DNA of 60,438 nt, from NCBI GenBank assembly GCA_029561305.1, contig JAKQJG010000007.1, positions 1 to 60,438 of the forward strand. The letters run 5' to 3'. The notes beneath the pieces are model-generated. The model saw only the letters and a list, made by a program, of their open reading frames with translations. It ran no database searches and had not been told where the DNA came from. The position numbers and the translations under genes are program-made. This document shows, in pieces, positions 52,680-60,438 of the stretch (position 1 is the first letter of the stretch; the number at the start of each line of letters is the position of its first letter). The DNA comes from Bacteroidota bacterium (GTDB lineage Bacteria > Bacteroidota > Bacteroidia > Chitinophagales > Chitinophagaceae).

Positions 52680-52907
52680 CTACACCGTTTTCTTCGGCGG
52701 CAGGTCAAAGGCAATGGCATCATGTTCAAAATGCCCGTTATGTGCACCATCACAAAAAGGTTTGTTTTTTGAAAGACCACAACGGCAGAAGGAAATAATT
52801 TCTCTGCCCTGTAAATTGTACACGCCACCATTTCTATCAACCACTTCTATATCGCCTTCTATTTTTAATGAGCCGTTATTGTTAACGGTAATTTTTGTTT
52901 TTGACAT
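52680..52907 (-). CDS. CDGSH iron-sulfur domain protein
   Basis: 75 residues. The family motif CRCGLSKNKPFCDGAH, with three cysteines and a histidine binding a 2Fe-2S cluster, is complete. The rest of the protein is a small beta-rich fold (GSLKIEGDIEVVD). Such proteins act in redox or iron-sulfur handling. It stands alone on the minus strand. Confidence 0.95.
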   Translation of the reverse strand: MSKTKITVNNNGSLKIEGDIEVVDRNGGVYNLQGREIISFCRCGLSKNKPFCDGAHNGHFEHDAIAFDLPPKKTV

Positions 52908-53072
52908 ATTGCTTTTTATAAATACTTGTATAGTGAAAGGTACATAACATTTAAAGTGTACAATAGTTGTGAAAGTGGGGAACTGTTTAAAAAATGGCTG
53001 TTGTTTTTACACCGGGCTGTAAAAAATAAACGGAATTGTTGACATTTGTGCTGTACTTAAAAATATCCGGTT

Positions 53073-53426
53073 GTGCCAAAAGCTGTGTACTGTGTGTACG
53101 TGATTGAGTTATCAAAAAAAGTGTTTACAGAAGACGCCCGGTTCCGGGCTGCCAACCCGCAGTTTAATGGCGTGCTGGAATGCCTGTATGTGGGCATGAC
53201 GAGCAAAACACCCAAAGAGCGCCTGCAGCAGCACAAGACGGGCTACCGGAATAAGAAGGGTCATAAACTGTCTGCGAATATTGTTGAACGCTACGGTGGT
53301 TACCTCCGCCCCAGTTTGTACGAGCACCTGAATGTACAGCCAATGACAAGAGCGCAGGCACTGGCAGCAGAAAAAAACTTGGCCTGGGATCTGAGGAAGA
53401 AGGGGTATGCAGTGTGGTTTAATTAG
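53073..53426 (+). CDS. GIY-YIG-like nuclease domain protein
   Basis: 117 residues from a GTG start. VYCVYVIELSK and CLYVGMTSKTPKERLQQH match the GIY and YIG strands and the catalytic Arg helix of the GIY-YIG fold. A late ALAAEKNLAWDLRKKGY completes the fold. The substrate may be DNA, but such small proteins are not all nucleases. It begins the nuclease-rich stretch. Confidence 0.72.
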   Translation: MPKAVYCVYVIELSKKVFTEDARFRAANPQFNGVLECLYVGMTSKTPKERLQQHKTGYRNKKGHKLSANIVERYGGYLRPSLYEHLNVQPMTRAQALAAEKNLAWDLRKKGYAVWFN

Positions 53427-53488
53427 GGATACCGAAAGGGCGACCTATATTAGCGCAGGTTGTTAGCCTTTGCTGCTTCCGAAGCCAA

Positions 53489-53508
53489 GGTTCGTGCCTT
53501 CACGAACC
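53489..53508. repeat. GGTTCGTG-N4-CACGAACC dyad, copy a
   Basis: Exact 8-bp arms with spacer CCTT. One of five copies between 53.4 and 56.2 kb. Confidence 0.7.
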
Positions 53509-53659
53509 TGAAAAGGCCTCTCACTTTTGCTGCTTCATAGCCCCGCCCCATTGAGGTCACTACTATTACTATTTGATGAAATGAGCAACGGTTGGCAACT
53601 GCCAGGAAACCTGCCAAATGGGGTGGCTGTTTTTGACGGAGCAGGTTATTGATCTGTTG

Positions 53660-54358
53660 TCAACAGATCATCAACAACCTGTGTTGCCCGGTTTTTTCCC
53701 TGGGAGCCCGGTGAATACAGGGAGGAACTTTACTTCCGGGATGATCAACCGCCAGCCTCCACATATTACCGGTGCCTAAGCTTACAGGCTGTGCGGAAGG
53801 GTTAGCCAGGTAGTGCAGGTCAAAGAAATACTCCTCCAAAAATGAGTCAAATCCTTCTGGTGCTCCATGGTATATTTTTTTGAGTTGAGCCCGTATATCG
53901 GGAACAAGCACTTTTTGTTGTGCTTGTGCATTGGGCACCAGCTCACTTGGCTCGCCATAGTACGTACATAAAAAGGTATCGGTGGGTACAGGAGAGCGGT
54001 CTACATGAAAAGAATACACATCCGTTGGAAAGAACGGGCAGGCATCATCCCGCTCATAGCACCTGATCACATTCAGGCTGGGAGAGGCGCCATGGTCTTT
54101 CAACAGCTTCCAGTCATCTAACAAAATTTCACGGGCAAGCTTGCCGGGTTCACCCAGGGTAAGTTCACGAAGCGTCGTTTCGTCCAGTTCAGCAATATTT
54201 TCGTTTAGCGCTACCTTGTTCACAATTTCAGCAAAATCACCTGTTAGTGTACGGTTCCAGCAAATCGCATTCATGTCGCCAGAAAAAGGCGTGGAAACAA
54301 GGTCTTTAAAATTGCTGACAAAGCCAGTTTGATGTGCAGCGGAAGGTAAATGGATCAT
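53660..54358 (-). CDS. DUF1826-like protein with HxD...H metal triad
   Basis: 232 residues. YSFHVDRSPVPTDTFLCTYYGEP near residue 115 and CIHRAPREKTGQHRLLMIC at the C-terminus resemble DUF1826, a family with an HxD...H pattern as in 2-oxoglutarate/iron oxygenases or cupins. The triad would be His and Asp in HVD and His in IHRAP. I infer a metal-dependent enzyme of unknown substrate. The upstream minus-strand sequence offers only a weak TATACTTG box. Confidence 0.5.
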   Translation of the reverse strand: MIHLPSAAHQTGFVSNFKDLVSTPFSGDMNAICWNRTLTGDFAEIVNKVALNENIAELDETTLRELTLGEPGKLAREILLDDWKLLKDHGASPSLNVIRCYERDDACPFFPTDVYSFHVDRSPVPTDTFLCTYYGEPSELVPNAQAQQKVLVPDIRAQLKKIYHGAPEGFDSFLEEYFFDLHYLANPSAQPVSLGTGNMWRLAVDHPGSKVPPCIHRAPREKTGQHRLLMIC

Positions 54359-54445
54359 AACGGTTGATACAAGTATACAATCATTTGGCGAAAGTAGAAC
54401 GCTGGCGCCAATGTTAGTGTTTTCTCGATCCTGAACGAAATGAGG

Positions 54446-54883
54446 TCACACCCTCATATCATCTGCCTGCCAGTTCACAATACTTTTCTTAATGGCATCA
54501 GGACTTAAATTTTCATTCAATGCTTTTTGCAGAAGCGTTTTAAACTCCGAATCACTTGCAAAACGCAGCGCCGCCATTTGCCCGAAAGATAATTTTTCTT
54601 CTGCCAATGTGGACGGTTCCTGCATGAGTTGATAATACCGCAGCCGGAACTCCAGCCGCACGATCCTGTTTTGATTGCCCAGTGCATAGTGCTGTCGCAG
54701 CATTAGCGCCAGGTACAGCAGTGCAAAGGACAAAACGGAAAACAGACTCCACTCAAGCTGTTGAGCTTCGTTGTTAGTTGCTTTTACAATACCCCAGATG
54801 GTACAAAATGCCATAGCCGGGAGGAAGATAAAATGATGTGGGATGTAATAGCGGCGGTGGTTGTGATAGTTTTGTGTGCTCAT
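54446..54883 (-). CDS. DUF6526 family membrane protein
   Basis: 145 residues from the ATG at 54883; an in-frame stretch to 54967 is low complexity and rejected. Two hydrophobic helices follow the conserved start QNYHNHRRYYIPHHF. The C-terminal half is soluble and helical (RFASDSEFKTLLQKAL). The family is uncharacterised and typical of Bacteroidota. Confidence 0.82.
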   Translation of the reverse strand: MSTQNYHNHRRYYIPHHFIFLPAMAFCTIWGIVKATNNEAQQLEWSLFSVLSFALLYLALMLRQHYALGNQNRIVRLEFRLRYYQLMQEPSTLAEEKLSFGQMAALRFASDSEFKTLLQKALNENLSPDAIKKSIVNWQADDMRV

Positions 54884-54928
54884 GTGGAGGTAACAAGGGA
54901 GAGGGGGAAAGGTTGGGGGCTGGGTTAA

Positions 54929-54948
54929 GGTTCGTGAGGATACGAACC
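54929..54948. repeat. GGTTCGTG dyad, copy b
   Basis: GGTTCGTG-AGGA-TACGAACC, one mismatch to the perfect dyad. It lies just upstream of the DUF6526 gene start. Confidence 0.65.
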
Positions 54949-55048
54949 ACGGCGGCGGGCATTTCATTCACCCTCTTATTCATTCCATACACGAAGCTGT
55001 TCCCAATTTTCCCGGTCCGGGCCATCTTGCAGGCCTCAACCAACCATT

Positions 55049-55522
55049 ATGCAGCAGGCAAAACAACTATCACTATTGATCGCCATCACAGCATGGGCCA
55101 CATTGATCGGCGGCATTGTGTATGCACATCTCGTTTACTTTCCACCGTACCTGTCGCATCTGCCGGAGTCGAATACATTAATAACCGGACCCTATGCAGT
55201 ACGGGATGAAAACTTTTGGATGCGGATACACCCGGTTTCCATACTCTCCACCCTTGTTGCGTTAGTTCTCAATTGGAAACTACCCGCAAGAAGAAAATGG
55301 ATAGCGGCAGCTGCCATTATTTATACCCTGGTCATCATTGCCACCGCCACCTATTTTTTACCCGGCCTGCTGGCATTTGCCGGCAGTGGAAACAGTAACC
55401 TTACCGCAGCGGAGTGGTACCAGCGGGGGCAAACCTGGCAATACCTCAGTTGGCTACGGGGAGCTTGTATGTTTGCAGGATTTATATTGCTGTTACAGGC
55501 GTTGATAAAAGACAGGCAGTGA
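55049..55522 (+). CDS. Small integral membrane protein
   Basis: 157 residues with four hydrophobic helices (residues about 7-28, 62-80, 86-108, 135-152). An extracytoplasmic loop follows the first helix (YFPPYLSHLPESNTL). The arrangement is like DUF1772-type proteins, but I cannot assign it firmly. Confidence 0.68.
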   Translation: MQQAKQLSLLIAITAWATLIGGIVYAHLVYFPPYLSHLPESNTLITGPYAVRDENFWMRIHPVSILSTLVALVLNWKLPARRKWIAAAAIIYTLVIIATATYFLPGLLAFAGSGNSNLTAAEWYQRGQTWQYLSWLRGACMFAGFILLLQALIKDRQ

Positions 55523-55639
55523 TTAATAGAATGAGAAGATGCTTTGTCACCTGTTTTCGTGTCATATTAATGGACAAACTTTTTGTGTGCAACGAACCAT
55601 GGCAGAGGGGGTAAAGGTTGAGAATGAAGGTCACATAAA

Positions 55640-55659
55640 GGTTCGTGAGGACAGGAACC
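55640..55659. repeat. GGTTCGTG dyad, copy c
   Basis: GGTTCGTG-AGGA-CAGGAACC; the right arm has one mismatch. Confidence 0.6.
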
Positions 55660-55691
55660 AGGGCTGAGGGCAGAAGGACAAAAAGATGTTC

Positions 55692-55973
55692 CTATTTCTT
55701 TTTAATGGTGGTATCGAAAAACTCCAATTCCTTTTTACTTACCCATTTAATAAATTTAATGATGTCTTCATGCTCCCTGATACGGTCAACCGTATGGTAA
55801 TAATTTTTGAGTTCGGTTTCTGTAAATACGGCATGTACTTTGGCCTGGCAAATTTTGTGCATCACTACAGTAGGTGTATCCTTACCACCCTTGCTGGGTG
55901 GTATCAGGTGATGGCGTACCATGGGTTCAGCTAATTCACGGTTACAAAGTGGGCATTTGTTATTGTCAGACAT
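55692..55973 (-). CDS. Small HNH-type protein
   Basis: 93 residues. CPLCNREL and the later RHHLIPPSKGGKDTPTVVMHKIC have the Cys-x2-Cys, HH and trailing His-x3-Cys of an HNH zinc finger nuclease. The C-terminal half is helical and charged. It may be an active nuclease or a zinc-binding relative. Confidence 0.82.
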   Translation of the reverse strand: MSDNNKCPLCNRELAEPMVRHHLIPPSKGGKDTPTVVMHKICQAKVHAVFTETELKNYYHTVDRIREHEDIIKFIKWVSKKELEFFDTTIKKK

Positions 55974-56068
55974 TTTGTTTTACAGTTGTGTGGTAAATAT
56001 ATTGTTTGAAGGGCACTTGATAAAATTTGTGTAGAGGAAAAACATTTGCCTGCATTGTGCTCCGCCAA

Positions 56069-56088
56069 GTTTCACGTCTTCACGAACC
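56069..56088. repeat. GGTTCGTG dyad, copy d (worn)
   Basis: GTTTCACG-TCTT-CACGAACC; only the right arm is exact. Confidence 0.5.
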
Positions 56089-56126
56089 TCTTCGCTTTAT
56101 GACTTATTATTTAAAGATGGAGAAAT

Positions 56127-56146
56127 GGTTCGTGAAGACACGAACC
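56127..56146. repeat. GGTTCGTG dyad, copy e
   Basis: GGTTCGTG-AAGA-CACGAACC; perfect 8-bp arms. Lies 108 bases downstream of the HNH_2 nuclease stop on the minus strand. Confidence 0.7.
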
Positions 56147-56254
56147 AAGGCAAAGAATTGGGGCTGGTCTCTACAGTTGGTGGAATTGATGGAATAGAAG
56201 GCGGTTGCTGACGAACCATGGCCGGTGGGGATTATGATCACACCCCAATGAAAT

Positions 56255-57205
56255 TCATTTCTTAAAAATAGTTTCCCGATGCCAATAAAGATTTTGGATA
56301 GAAGGATAATATGCTGAGTCTGATGGAAGCAATACTAATTTACCTTGGTATTTCCTTATGCCTGTATCGGCTGATTCGGTAAAACTATTTGACACCAGTA
56401 CCCGGTAATCACTATCTATTGTTACCAAGCCTCTGTCGAAGGCCCGGTGCAAGTTTGGGCATAATGAAATTCCATTGGTGATTGTATCATTATGAGAAAT
56501 GGCAAAAGGAACTATATGACAGGCGTCCACCATTTGGATATCGTAGCCTGAATTAATGCGCATTCCCGTAATACAACAGGCGTAATTATAAATTTGCGGA
56601 ACTATCTTTTTAAAAACACCCGACCGTATAAATATTTCCTCTTCATCAGCATTTTCAACCTGTTGCTGATAGATGGCAGCAGGCTCATGTAAAATCTGGT
56701 CCGCTATTTCTTCAAAAAGACTTGCCTGTGTTTTAATTGGCACAGCGTTATTAAAATAACGCTGCAGCAAAAAATGGTAAATTATATCTCTGCTCTCCGA
56801 GTGCTGCAATAGTGCAAACAAGGGTTCATCTAAAAAGGAGTAAGCTACTGCTTCCCGCAACTGAGCAAAGCTTCTTATTGAAAGCGAACTGGTAAGTAAT
56901 ATTTCTTTCCCCGGGTATGTTTGCAAATGCCAAAACGAATTTTTTTCTTTACTCAAGTGATAAAAAGGCAACGCAAAATTGGGAGTAAAAAATTCCTCAT
57001 TAACAAGCAGGTTCCAGTTATCCTTAAATCTTGCAACCAATCGGGGTGTAATTCTAATCTGATTATCTGTGATTTCACCACATCCTATTGATTGAACAAT
57101 GGACAGGAGCAATAACGGTTTGTGTGGCGCTTTTATGCCATTTATAGTTGCCCGGTTTAATTTGCCGATTGCTCTTAAGTAAGATTGTAATATTTCTGAC
57201 TGCAT
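56255..57205 (-). CDS. HNH_2 restriction endonuclease-like protein
   Basis: 316 residues. The C-terminal third has the HNH_2 pattern: CCITGMRI, DACHIVPFAISHNDTITNGISLC and NLHRAFDRG, with the histidine, asparagine and histidine of the active site present. The N-terminal two thirds start with KAPHKPLLLLSIV and a helical-strand domain often found in predicted restriction enzymes of this type. It probably cuts DNA, perhaps modified DNA. It lies 119 bases downstream of the DUF262 gene on the same strand. Confidence 0.85.
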   Translation of the reverse strand: MQSEILQSYLRAIGKLNRATINGIKAPHKPLLLLSIVQSIGCGEITDNQIRITPRLVARFKDNWNLLVNEEFFTPNFALPFYHLSKEKNSFWHLQTYPGKEILLTSSLSIRSFAQLREAVAYSFLDEPLFALLQHSESRDIIYHFLLQRYFNNAVPIKTQASLFEEIADQILHEPAAIYQQQVENADEEEIFIRSGVFKKIVPQIYNYACCITGMRINSGYDIQMVDACHIVPFAISHNDTITNGISLCPNLHRAFDRGLVTIDSDYRVLVSNSFTESADTGIRKYQGKLVLLPSDSAYYPSIQNLYWHRETIFKK

Positions 57206-57324
57206 GAATGGTAGGACTCTAAGAGATGACTTTATTTATTTTTACAAGTAACATCTCAATAAACTTCGAATATAGCTGGGGACATTGCATGTAAGGAGTA
57301 GACATCCTAGGAGTTTAATTGTTA

Positions 57325-59052
57325 TTACTTTATTATGTCCTCCCTCACAGGCACCCAAAAAAAATTGCCATTGGCTGAATGCCCAAGCACCAAACTTGCG
57401 GCATTACTTTTTGAGTTGAAAATCACATCCCTTGTAAAAGTATAATTTTCATCTATCGATCCATCTTCAATTAAGCTTTTCCTTCTTTTTGAAGGAGCTA
57501 AGGCATTCGCATCAAAATTATCAGATACTTGTGATGCAATGGTAGATCCCTTTAATATCACCAGCTTACCATTTTCATTAACTACTGCGACAGCAAGCAC
57601 ACCTTTTTTACTACTTTCAATTTTGTATTTGATAGAACCGTTATTTGCTGAAAGTGTAGTTCCTTCAACAGTAAAATCATCGGGAGCAAACGTACTGTTA
57701 TTTGTGAAAGCCTTTTCTTTTTCAGCTTTCCATTCTTTTAAAAAATTAATCGCTGCCTGGCCCTTAGGATGACATTTTTTATGAACCGGAACTCCATTTT
57801 CCAATGTTGTTTGTCCGCCATGCTGGTGTTCATCAAGGTGATGAATTTCTAAATCTTCCCAATGTATCTCTTCATCACACACAACACATTGTTTCCTGTA
57901 TTGGAAATACAATATCTCTCTTTCAAGCAAGCCATAGATCCTGTTGTTGTCTTTCTTTATTGGTTGTAAAGTTTCCAGCATCTTCCTTGAAAAGAAATCA
58001 TGACGTGCCTGAATGGTACTGGCACCTGCGGCCTGCGTCATAGTTAAAGCACCATACTTTAACCAATACTCTCCATCTTTTGCTTTTTTATCAATGGCAG
58101 ATTTATGCCTGAAAGTATCAAAAGCGTTAATAAAGTCTTTCTCCCATGAAGGAGTATATTCATCAATAAGGCTATCAACTAATAACACAACATGAATAGC
58201 TTCATGCACTTTTAATTTGGGGCCTTTATACCCATTAAAAAGACCAACAACTATATCCAGCACTTTTGCAAATCGCTTTACACTGTCTGAATAAATATTG
58301 AAACTTAAATTCTGATAATAATAATCATCAACAGGTTTGGTACCAATATTCATCCAGTTGCCTTTGGTAGCTTCCTGTAAAAACAACATGGCTATTTGTG
58401 CACAAAGTGTTCTTATTTCTCCCCTGTCGCCGGAGGGATTTAAAACAACTTTGCGAAAGAAATCATGCCCAGGGTATCTTACTAATTCTCTCTTGCCACC
58501 ATACTTTAAAACAAACTCTGTAAAACCTCCTGGCCATGCGTCTCTTTTTTCCTGTGCATTTAATGGAAGGCCGGCCTGCAGGCGTATAAATAAATCACGG
58601 GCTTCATCTTCATTGTGAGTAGTAATTTTCACAATAAAAATTTCTGTATTGTCAAACTTGTTTCTTAAATCTTCGGGTAATGTATCATAGTTACAATTAG
58701 CCCAAGGGCATGGCATGTCTTTTATAAATTGCGGAAACCTTGCTTCTTTGTCATCTTTAACCGGGTCAAATAATTTGATAGCCCCCTCACCAAAATAATA
58801 CAACGCATTTATTCTTTGCTGGCCATCAATAATTTCAAAGTCTTCTCTTGTGATGCTGCCAATGGTTTGTTTTTTATGATGCAGGTATATTAGTGGCAAT
58901 GGATAGCCTCTCATTACGCTATCCACCAGTTTTTTTTGCTGTGCATCTTTCCATACAGCGCCCCGTTGATATTCAGGATTAACACGGAGAATATTTCCTT
59001 TCTTCCATTCAAGAATGTCTTTCACTTTTATTTTGTCGGAGATGAGTTCCAT
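57325..59052 (-). CDS. DUF262-HNH-DUF4357 protein (type IV restriction-like)
   Basis: 575 residues with three parts. DUF262 (about 1-230) has PEYQRGAVW and the DGQQR motif at 76-80, a ParB-like nucleotidase fold as in GmrS. An HNH domain at about 385-430 has CVVCDEEIHWEDLEIHHLDEH cut by its own HH and a later HKKC. The C-terminal 75 residues have the DUF4357 pattern (TFTRDVIFNS, SAASLVLGHSANG with a preceding Asn, then NFFWV). DUF262 with HNH nuclease activity is known from type IV enzymes that attack modified phage DNA. The GIY-YIG gene upstream ends 3 bases before its start. Confidence 0.87.
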   Translation of the reverse strand: MELISDKIKVKDILEWKKGNILRVNPEYQRGAVWKDAQQKKLVDSVMRGYPLPLIYLHHKKQTIGSITREDFEIIDGQQRINALYYFGEGAIKLFDPVKDDKEARFPQFIKDMPCPWANCNYDTLPEDLRNKFDNTEIFIVKITTHNEDEARDLFIRLQAGLPLNAQEKRDAWPGGFTEFVLKYGGKRELVRYPGHDFFRKVVLNPSGDRGEIRTLCAQIAMLFLQEATKGNWMNIGTKPVDDYYYQNLSFNIYSDSVKRFAKVLDIVVGLFNGYKGPKLKVHEAIHVVLLVDSLIDEYTPSWEKDFINAFDTFRHKSAIDKKAKDGEYWLKYGALTMTQAAGASTIQARHDFFSRKMLETLQPIKKDNNRIYGLLEREILYFQYRKQCVVCDEEIHWEDLEIHHLDEHQHGGQTTLENGVPVHKKCHPKGQAAINFLKEWKAEKEKAFTNNSTFAPDDFTVEGTTLSANNGSIKYKIESSKKGVLAVAVVNENGKLVILKGSTIASQVSDNFDANALAPSKRRKSLIEDGSIDENYTFTRDVIFNSKSNAASLVLGHSANGNFFWVPVREDIIK

Positions 59053-59055
59053 GTA

Positions 59056-59499
59056 TTAAGGTGTTTGTTTCTTTGTGATTTTCTTATTCCATCGGGGCGG
59101 TTCTCCGTAAATATCTTTGTATTGATGTAGAAATTTCATTTCAAGTTCCCCTGGAAAATCAGCATTGGTATTACCATAGGTAACGTACCAGTGAATATCC
59201 AATGCCTCTATATTTTCAAGTTTCATCTTAGCTGGCCATGTATGTTTACGCAAAGCGCCAAATTGTTTACCTGTTAAAAACCTTCCACGAAGGCCGTCTT
59301 TCCTATGTAGTATTTCTCCATTTAAACCTTTTCTGCCAGAGATGCCGATATAAATTAAAGTAACCTTCCCTTTCTGCAAGGCATAAATCAGATAAATACC
59401 GCTGCATTTACTGGGCGCTGTACAAACTGCTGCAAGATTGTCGGCAGGTTTAAATATAAAATGCCCATGCTTTTTATATTTATCCAATTGGTCAAACAT
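59056..59499 (-). CDS. GIY-YIG nuclease-like protein
   Basis: 147 residues from the ATG at 59499, which overlaps the stop of the upstream HNH fragment as TAATG. SGIYLIYALQKGKVTLIYIGISGR gives the GIY and YIG strands (a charged loop between them), and a following LRGRFL may supply the catalytic Arg. It precedes the DUF262 gene by 3 bases, so it belongs to the same operon. A role in DNA cleavage or restriction is inferred. Confidence 0.8.
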   Translation of the reverse strand: MFDQLDKYKKHGHFIFKPADNLAAVCTAPSKCSGIYLIYALQKGKVTLIYIGISGRKGLNGEILHRKDGLRGRFLTGKQFGALRKHTWPAKMKLENIEALDIHWYVTYGNTNADFPGELEMKFLHQYKDIYGEPPRWNKKITKKQTP

Positions 59500-59648
59500 T
59501 ATAATTGCTTCATTAATGAAATAAAATATTGTTTCCGGGTTGGACCAAAATACTTTTTGTAATCTTCTTTGCTGCAAGTGTAGCTTTTATCATTGTTGCA
59601 ATAATAGCATGCCAGCACACAGTCATTAATACAATATTCGTTTCCCTG
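59499..59648 (-). pseudogene. C-terminal remnant of an HNH endonuclease gene
   Basis: The last 49 codons of this reading frame (from about QGNEYCIN) have the tail of an HNH nuclease: INDCVLACYYCNNDKS and a later KEDYKKYFGPTRKQ. The CxxC, the Asn-Asn and the 'KYFGP' tail are typical. Everything upstream is glycoside hydrolase sequence, so the 5' half was lost at the junction near 59648. Its stop couples to the GIY-YIG start, implying it once led that operon. Confidence 0.65.
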
Positions 59649-60039
59649 CCGGGTGCCCAACGATTTACCGTTGATATACACTTCCGCATTCATATACACA
59701 CCCTCAAAATAAAGACCTGTTTTTTTTTTGCTGCAACTGCTGCCCCACCCGGAACGTTTTACGATACCAGGCGATACCCGTAGGGAAATAACCACCATCA
59801 GCACCGCTGGGATTTGTAGCAGCTATTTTACCTTCTATGCTCCAATCATGAGGCAGATCCAGCGTGCGCCAGTTGCCGTCATTCAAGTCAGTGGCCTTGG
59901 CATTTTGATGATCTCCCAATAAAAATTTCCAATCACGGTCAAAATTTTGTTTTCTGTCTCCATTCATTAAATGCTGTGCCGGCACTCCCACGTAAGTAAA
60001 CAACAGAAAAGCAGCCAGGAAAAAACGCAACCATCTCAT
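59649..60039 (-). pseudogene. Truncated family 2 glycoside hydrolase (beta-galactosidase-like)
   Basis: The N-terminal 130 residues of a GH2 enzyme remain. A signal peptide (FFLAAFLLFTYVGVPAQ) is followed by NFDRDWKFLLGD, LDLPHDWSIEGK and GIAWYRKTFRV. The frame then shifts at a run of ten A (minus strand, about 59717-59726), after which LYFEGVYMNAEVYINGKSLGTR continues in another frame, cut here. The catalytic barrel is missing: HNH sequence begins near 59648. It is a remnant interrupted by the nuclease operon. Confidence 0.78.
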
Positions 60040-60218
60040 ACAATAATATTTCAGTTTGCAGGGGCCAGGTGGCCATAGCGCATCAAATCTATTTACTTTT
60101 TACTGCACATCATGAAAGGGGTGCATTAAGAAGATCAGCAACACGACGTAAACGCTAACCCATGAAGGTGGCTAACAATAACAGGCTAACATTAATCAAC
60201 GAAGCCTAAGGCGAATCA

Positions 60219-60316
60219 TGCGGAGAATAAACGCTCTAATCTCCGCAAATAGTGCGGCCATTATTAAAATTGCGGAGAATATAAGGTATATTTACCGCAC
60301 AAATTGCGGAGAATAA
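60219..60316. promoter_or_regulatory. Iterated TGCGGAGAATA boxes upstream of the Fic gene
   Basis: TGCGGAGAATA(A/T) at 60219-60230, 60271-60282 and 60305-60316, with a reverse-oriented TCTCCGCAAAT at 60240-60250. The last copy ends 2 bases before the ATG. This is the form of a repressor operator, possibly autoregulatory. Confidence 0.55.
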
Positions 60317-60318
60317 GC

Positions 60319-60438
60319 ATGCCGACCTATATTCATCAGTGGCCTTCCTGGCCTCATTTTACATGGGACAAAGATATAATTGCACCATTGCTGGCGGATG
60401 TTAAATACCGCCAGGGCAGGTTATTGGGTCGTATGGAA
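60319..60438 (+). CDS. Fic family protein, DUF4172 N-terminus (partial)
   Basis: The first 40 codons are present; the gene runs off the window end. MPTYIHQWPSWPHFTWD and the later VKYRQGRLLGRME match DUF4172, the usual N-terminal domain of Fic AMP-transferases. The Fic motif itself is not in the window. Such proteins can be toxins or regulators that AMPylate targets. The operator-like repeats upstream end 2 bases before the start. Confidence 0.85.
   Translation, partial: MPTYIHQWPSWPHFTWDKDIIAPLLADVKYRQGRLLGRME

Overview
The window looks like a chromosome segment of a member of the Bacteroidota, most likely close to the Chitinophagaceae. The evidence is protein families that are typical of that group (DUF2480, DUF4199, DUF6526, DUF6265, UpxY antiterminator, DGPF/ECF42 pair, DUF2330 with an RnfD-like protein), the lack of Shine-Dalgarno sequences, and TAnnTTTG promoter boxes. 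No rRNA, tRNA or CRISPR array was recognised.

Layout. 0-6 kb: TerC and AlkA-type glycosylase, then on the minus strand a membrane coiled-coil protein with an exported Ppx/GppA-like protein, a dicarboxylate symporter and a small conserved protein. 5.8-11.2 kb: the most unusual block. An orphan UpxY/NusG-type antiterminator with a textbook Bacteroidota promoter and a long leader precedes a small protein, an ATP-grasp ligase, an ATP-grasp ligase fused to a complete SET/post-SET methyltransferase domain, and an ABC-exporter membrane domain without an ATPase. I read this as a candidate peptide or metabolite ligation, methylation and export system. 11.2-19.0 kb: housekeeping genes (cupin, mnmG, HNH-like, ybeY operon; feoA, nadD; chrA; DUF3089; nadA). 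19.04-19.51 kb: a gene-free AT-rich stretch with clustered DnaA-box-like sequences and GTTATTAAC repeats, a candidate replication origin. 19.5-43 kb: ordinary core genes (peptidyl-prolyl isomerase, LysE, mtgA, DEAD helicase, omega-amidase, VapBC-like pair, S41 peptidase, thiL, inositol phosphatase, FAD oxidase, glycosyltransferase, SPFH protein, dnaN, DUF2330, RnfD-like).

42-50 kb: an ECF42-type sigma factor with its DGPF partner, a LytTR response regulator, and a run of small stress-type families (lipocalin-like, VOC, TfoX, DUF6265, DUF1801, a broken YciI-like gene), interrupted by a GxxExxY gene beside 100-bp tandem hairpin repeats.

51.5-60.4 kb: accessory DNA. It carries a lone tyrosine recombinase, two GIY-YIG proteins, a small HNH protein, a larger HNH_2 nuclease, a DUF262-HNH-DUF4357 protein resembling type IV restriction enzymes, five copies of a GGTTCGTG-N4-CACGAACC dyad, a beta-galactosidase remnant joined to the tail of another HNH gene, and the start of a Fic gene preceded by iterated TGCGGAGAATA boxes. 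It reads as a defence or mobile island inserted into a glycoside hydrolase gene.

Several genes (HNH-like at 14.3 kb, feoA, DUF3089, DUF2480, inositol phosphatase) have a TAnnTTTG box ending 4-5 bases before the start codon, suggesting leaderless transcripts.
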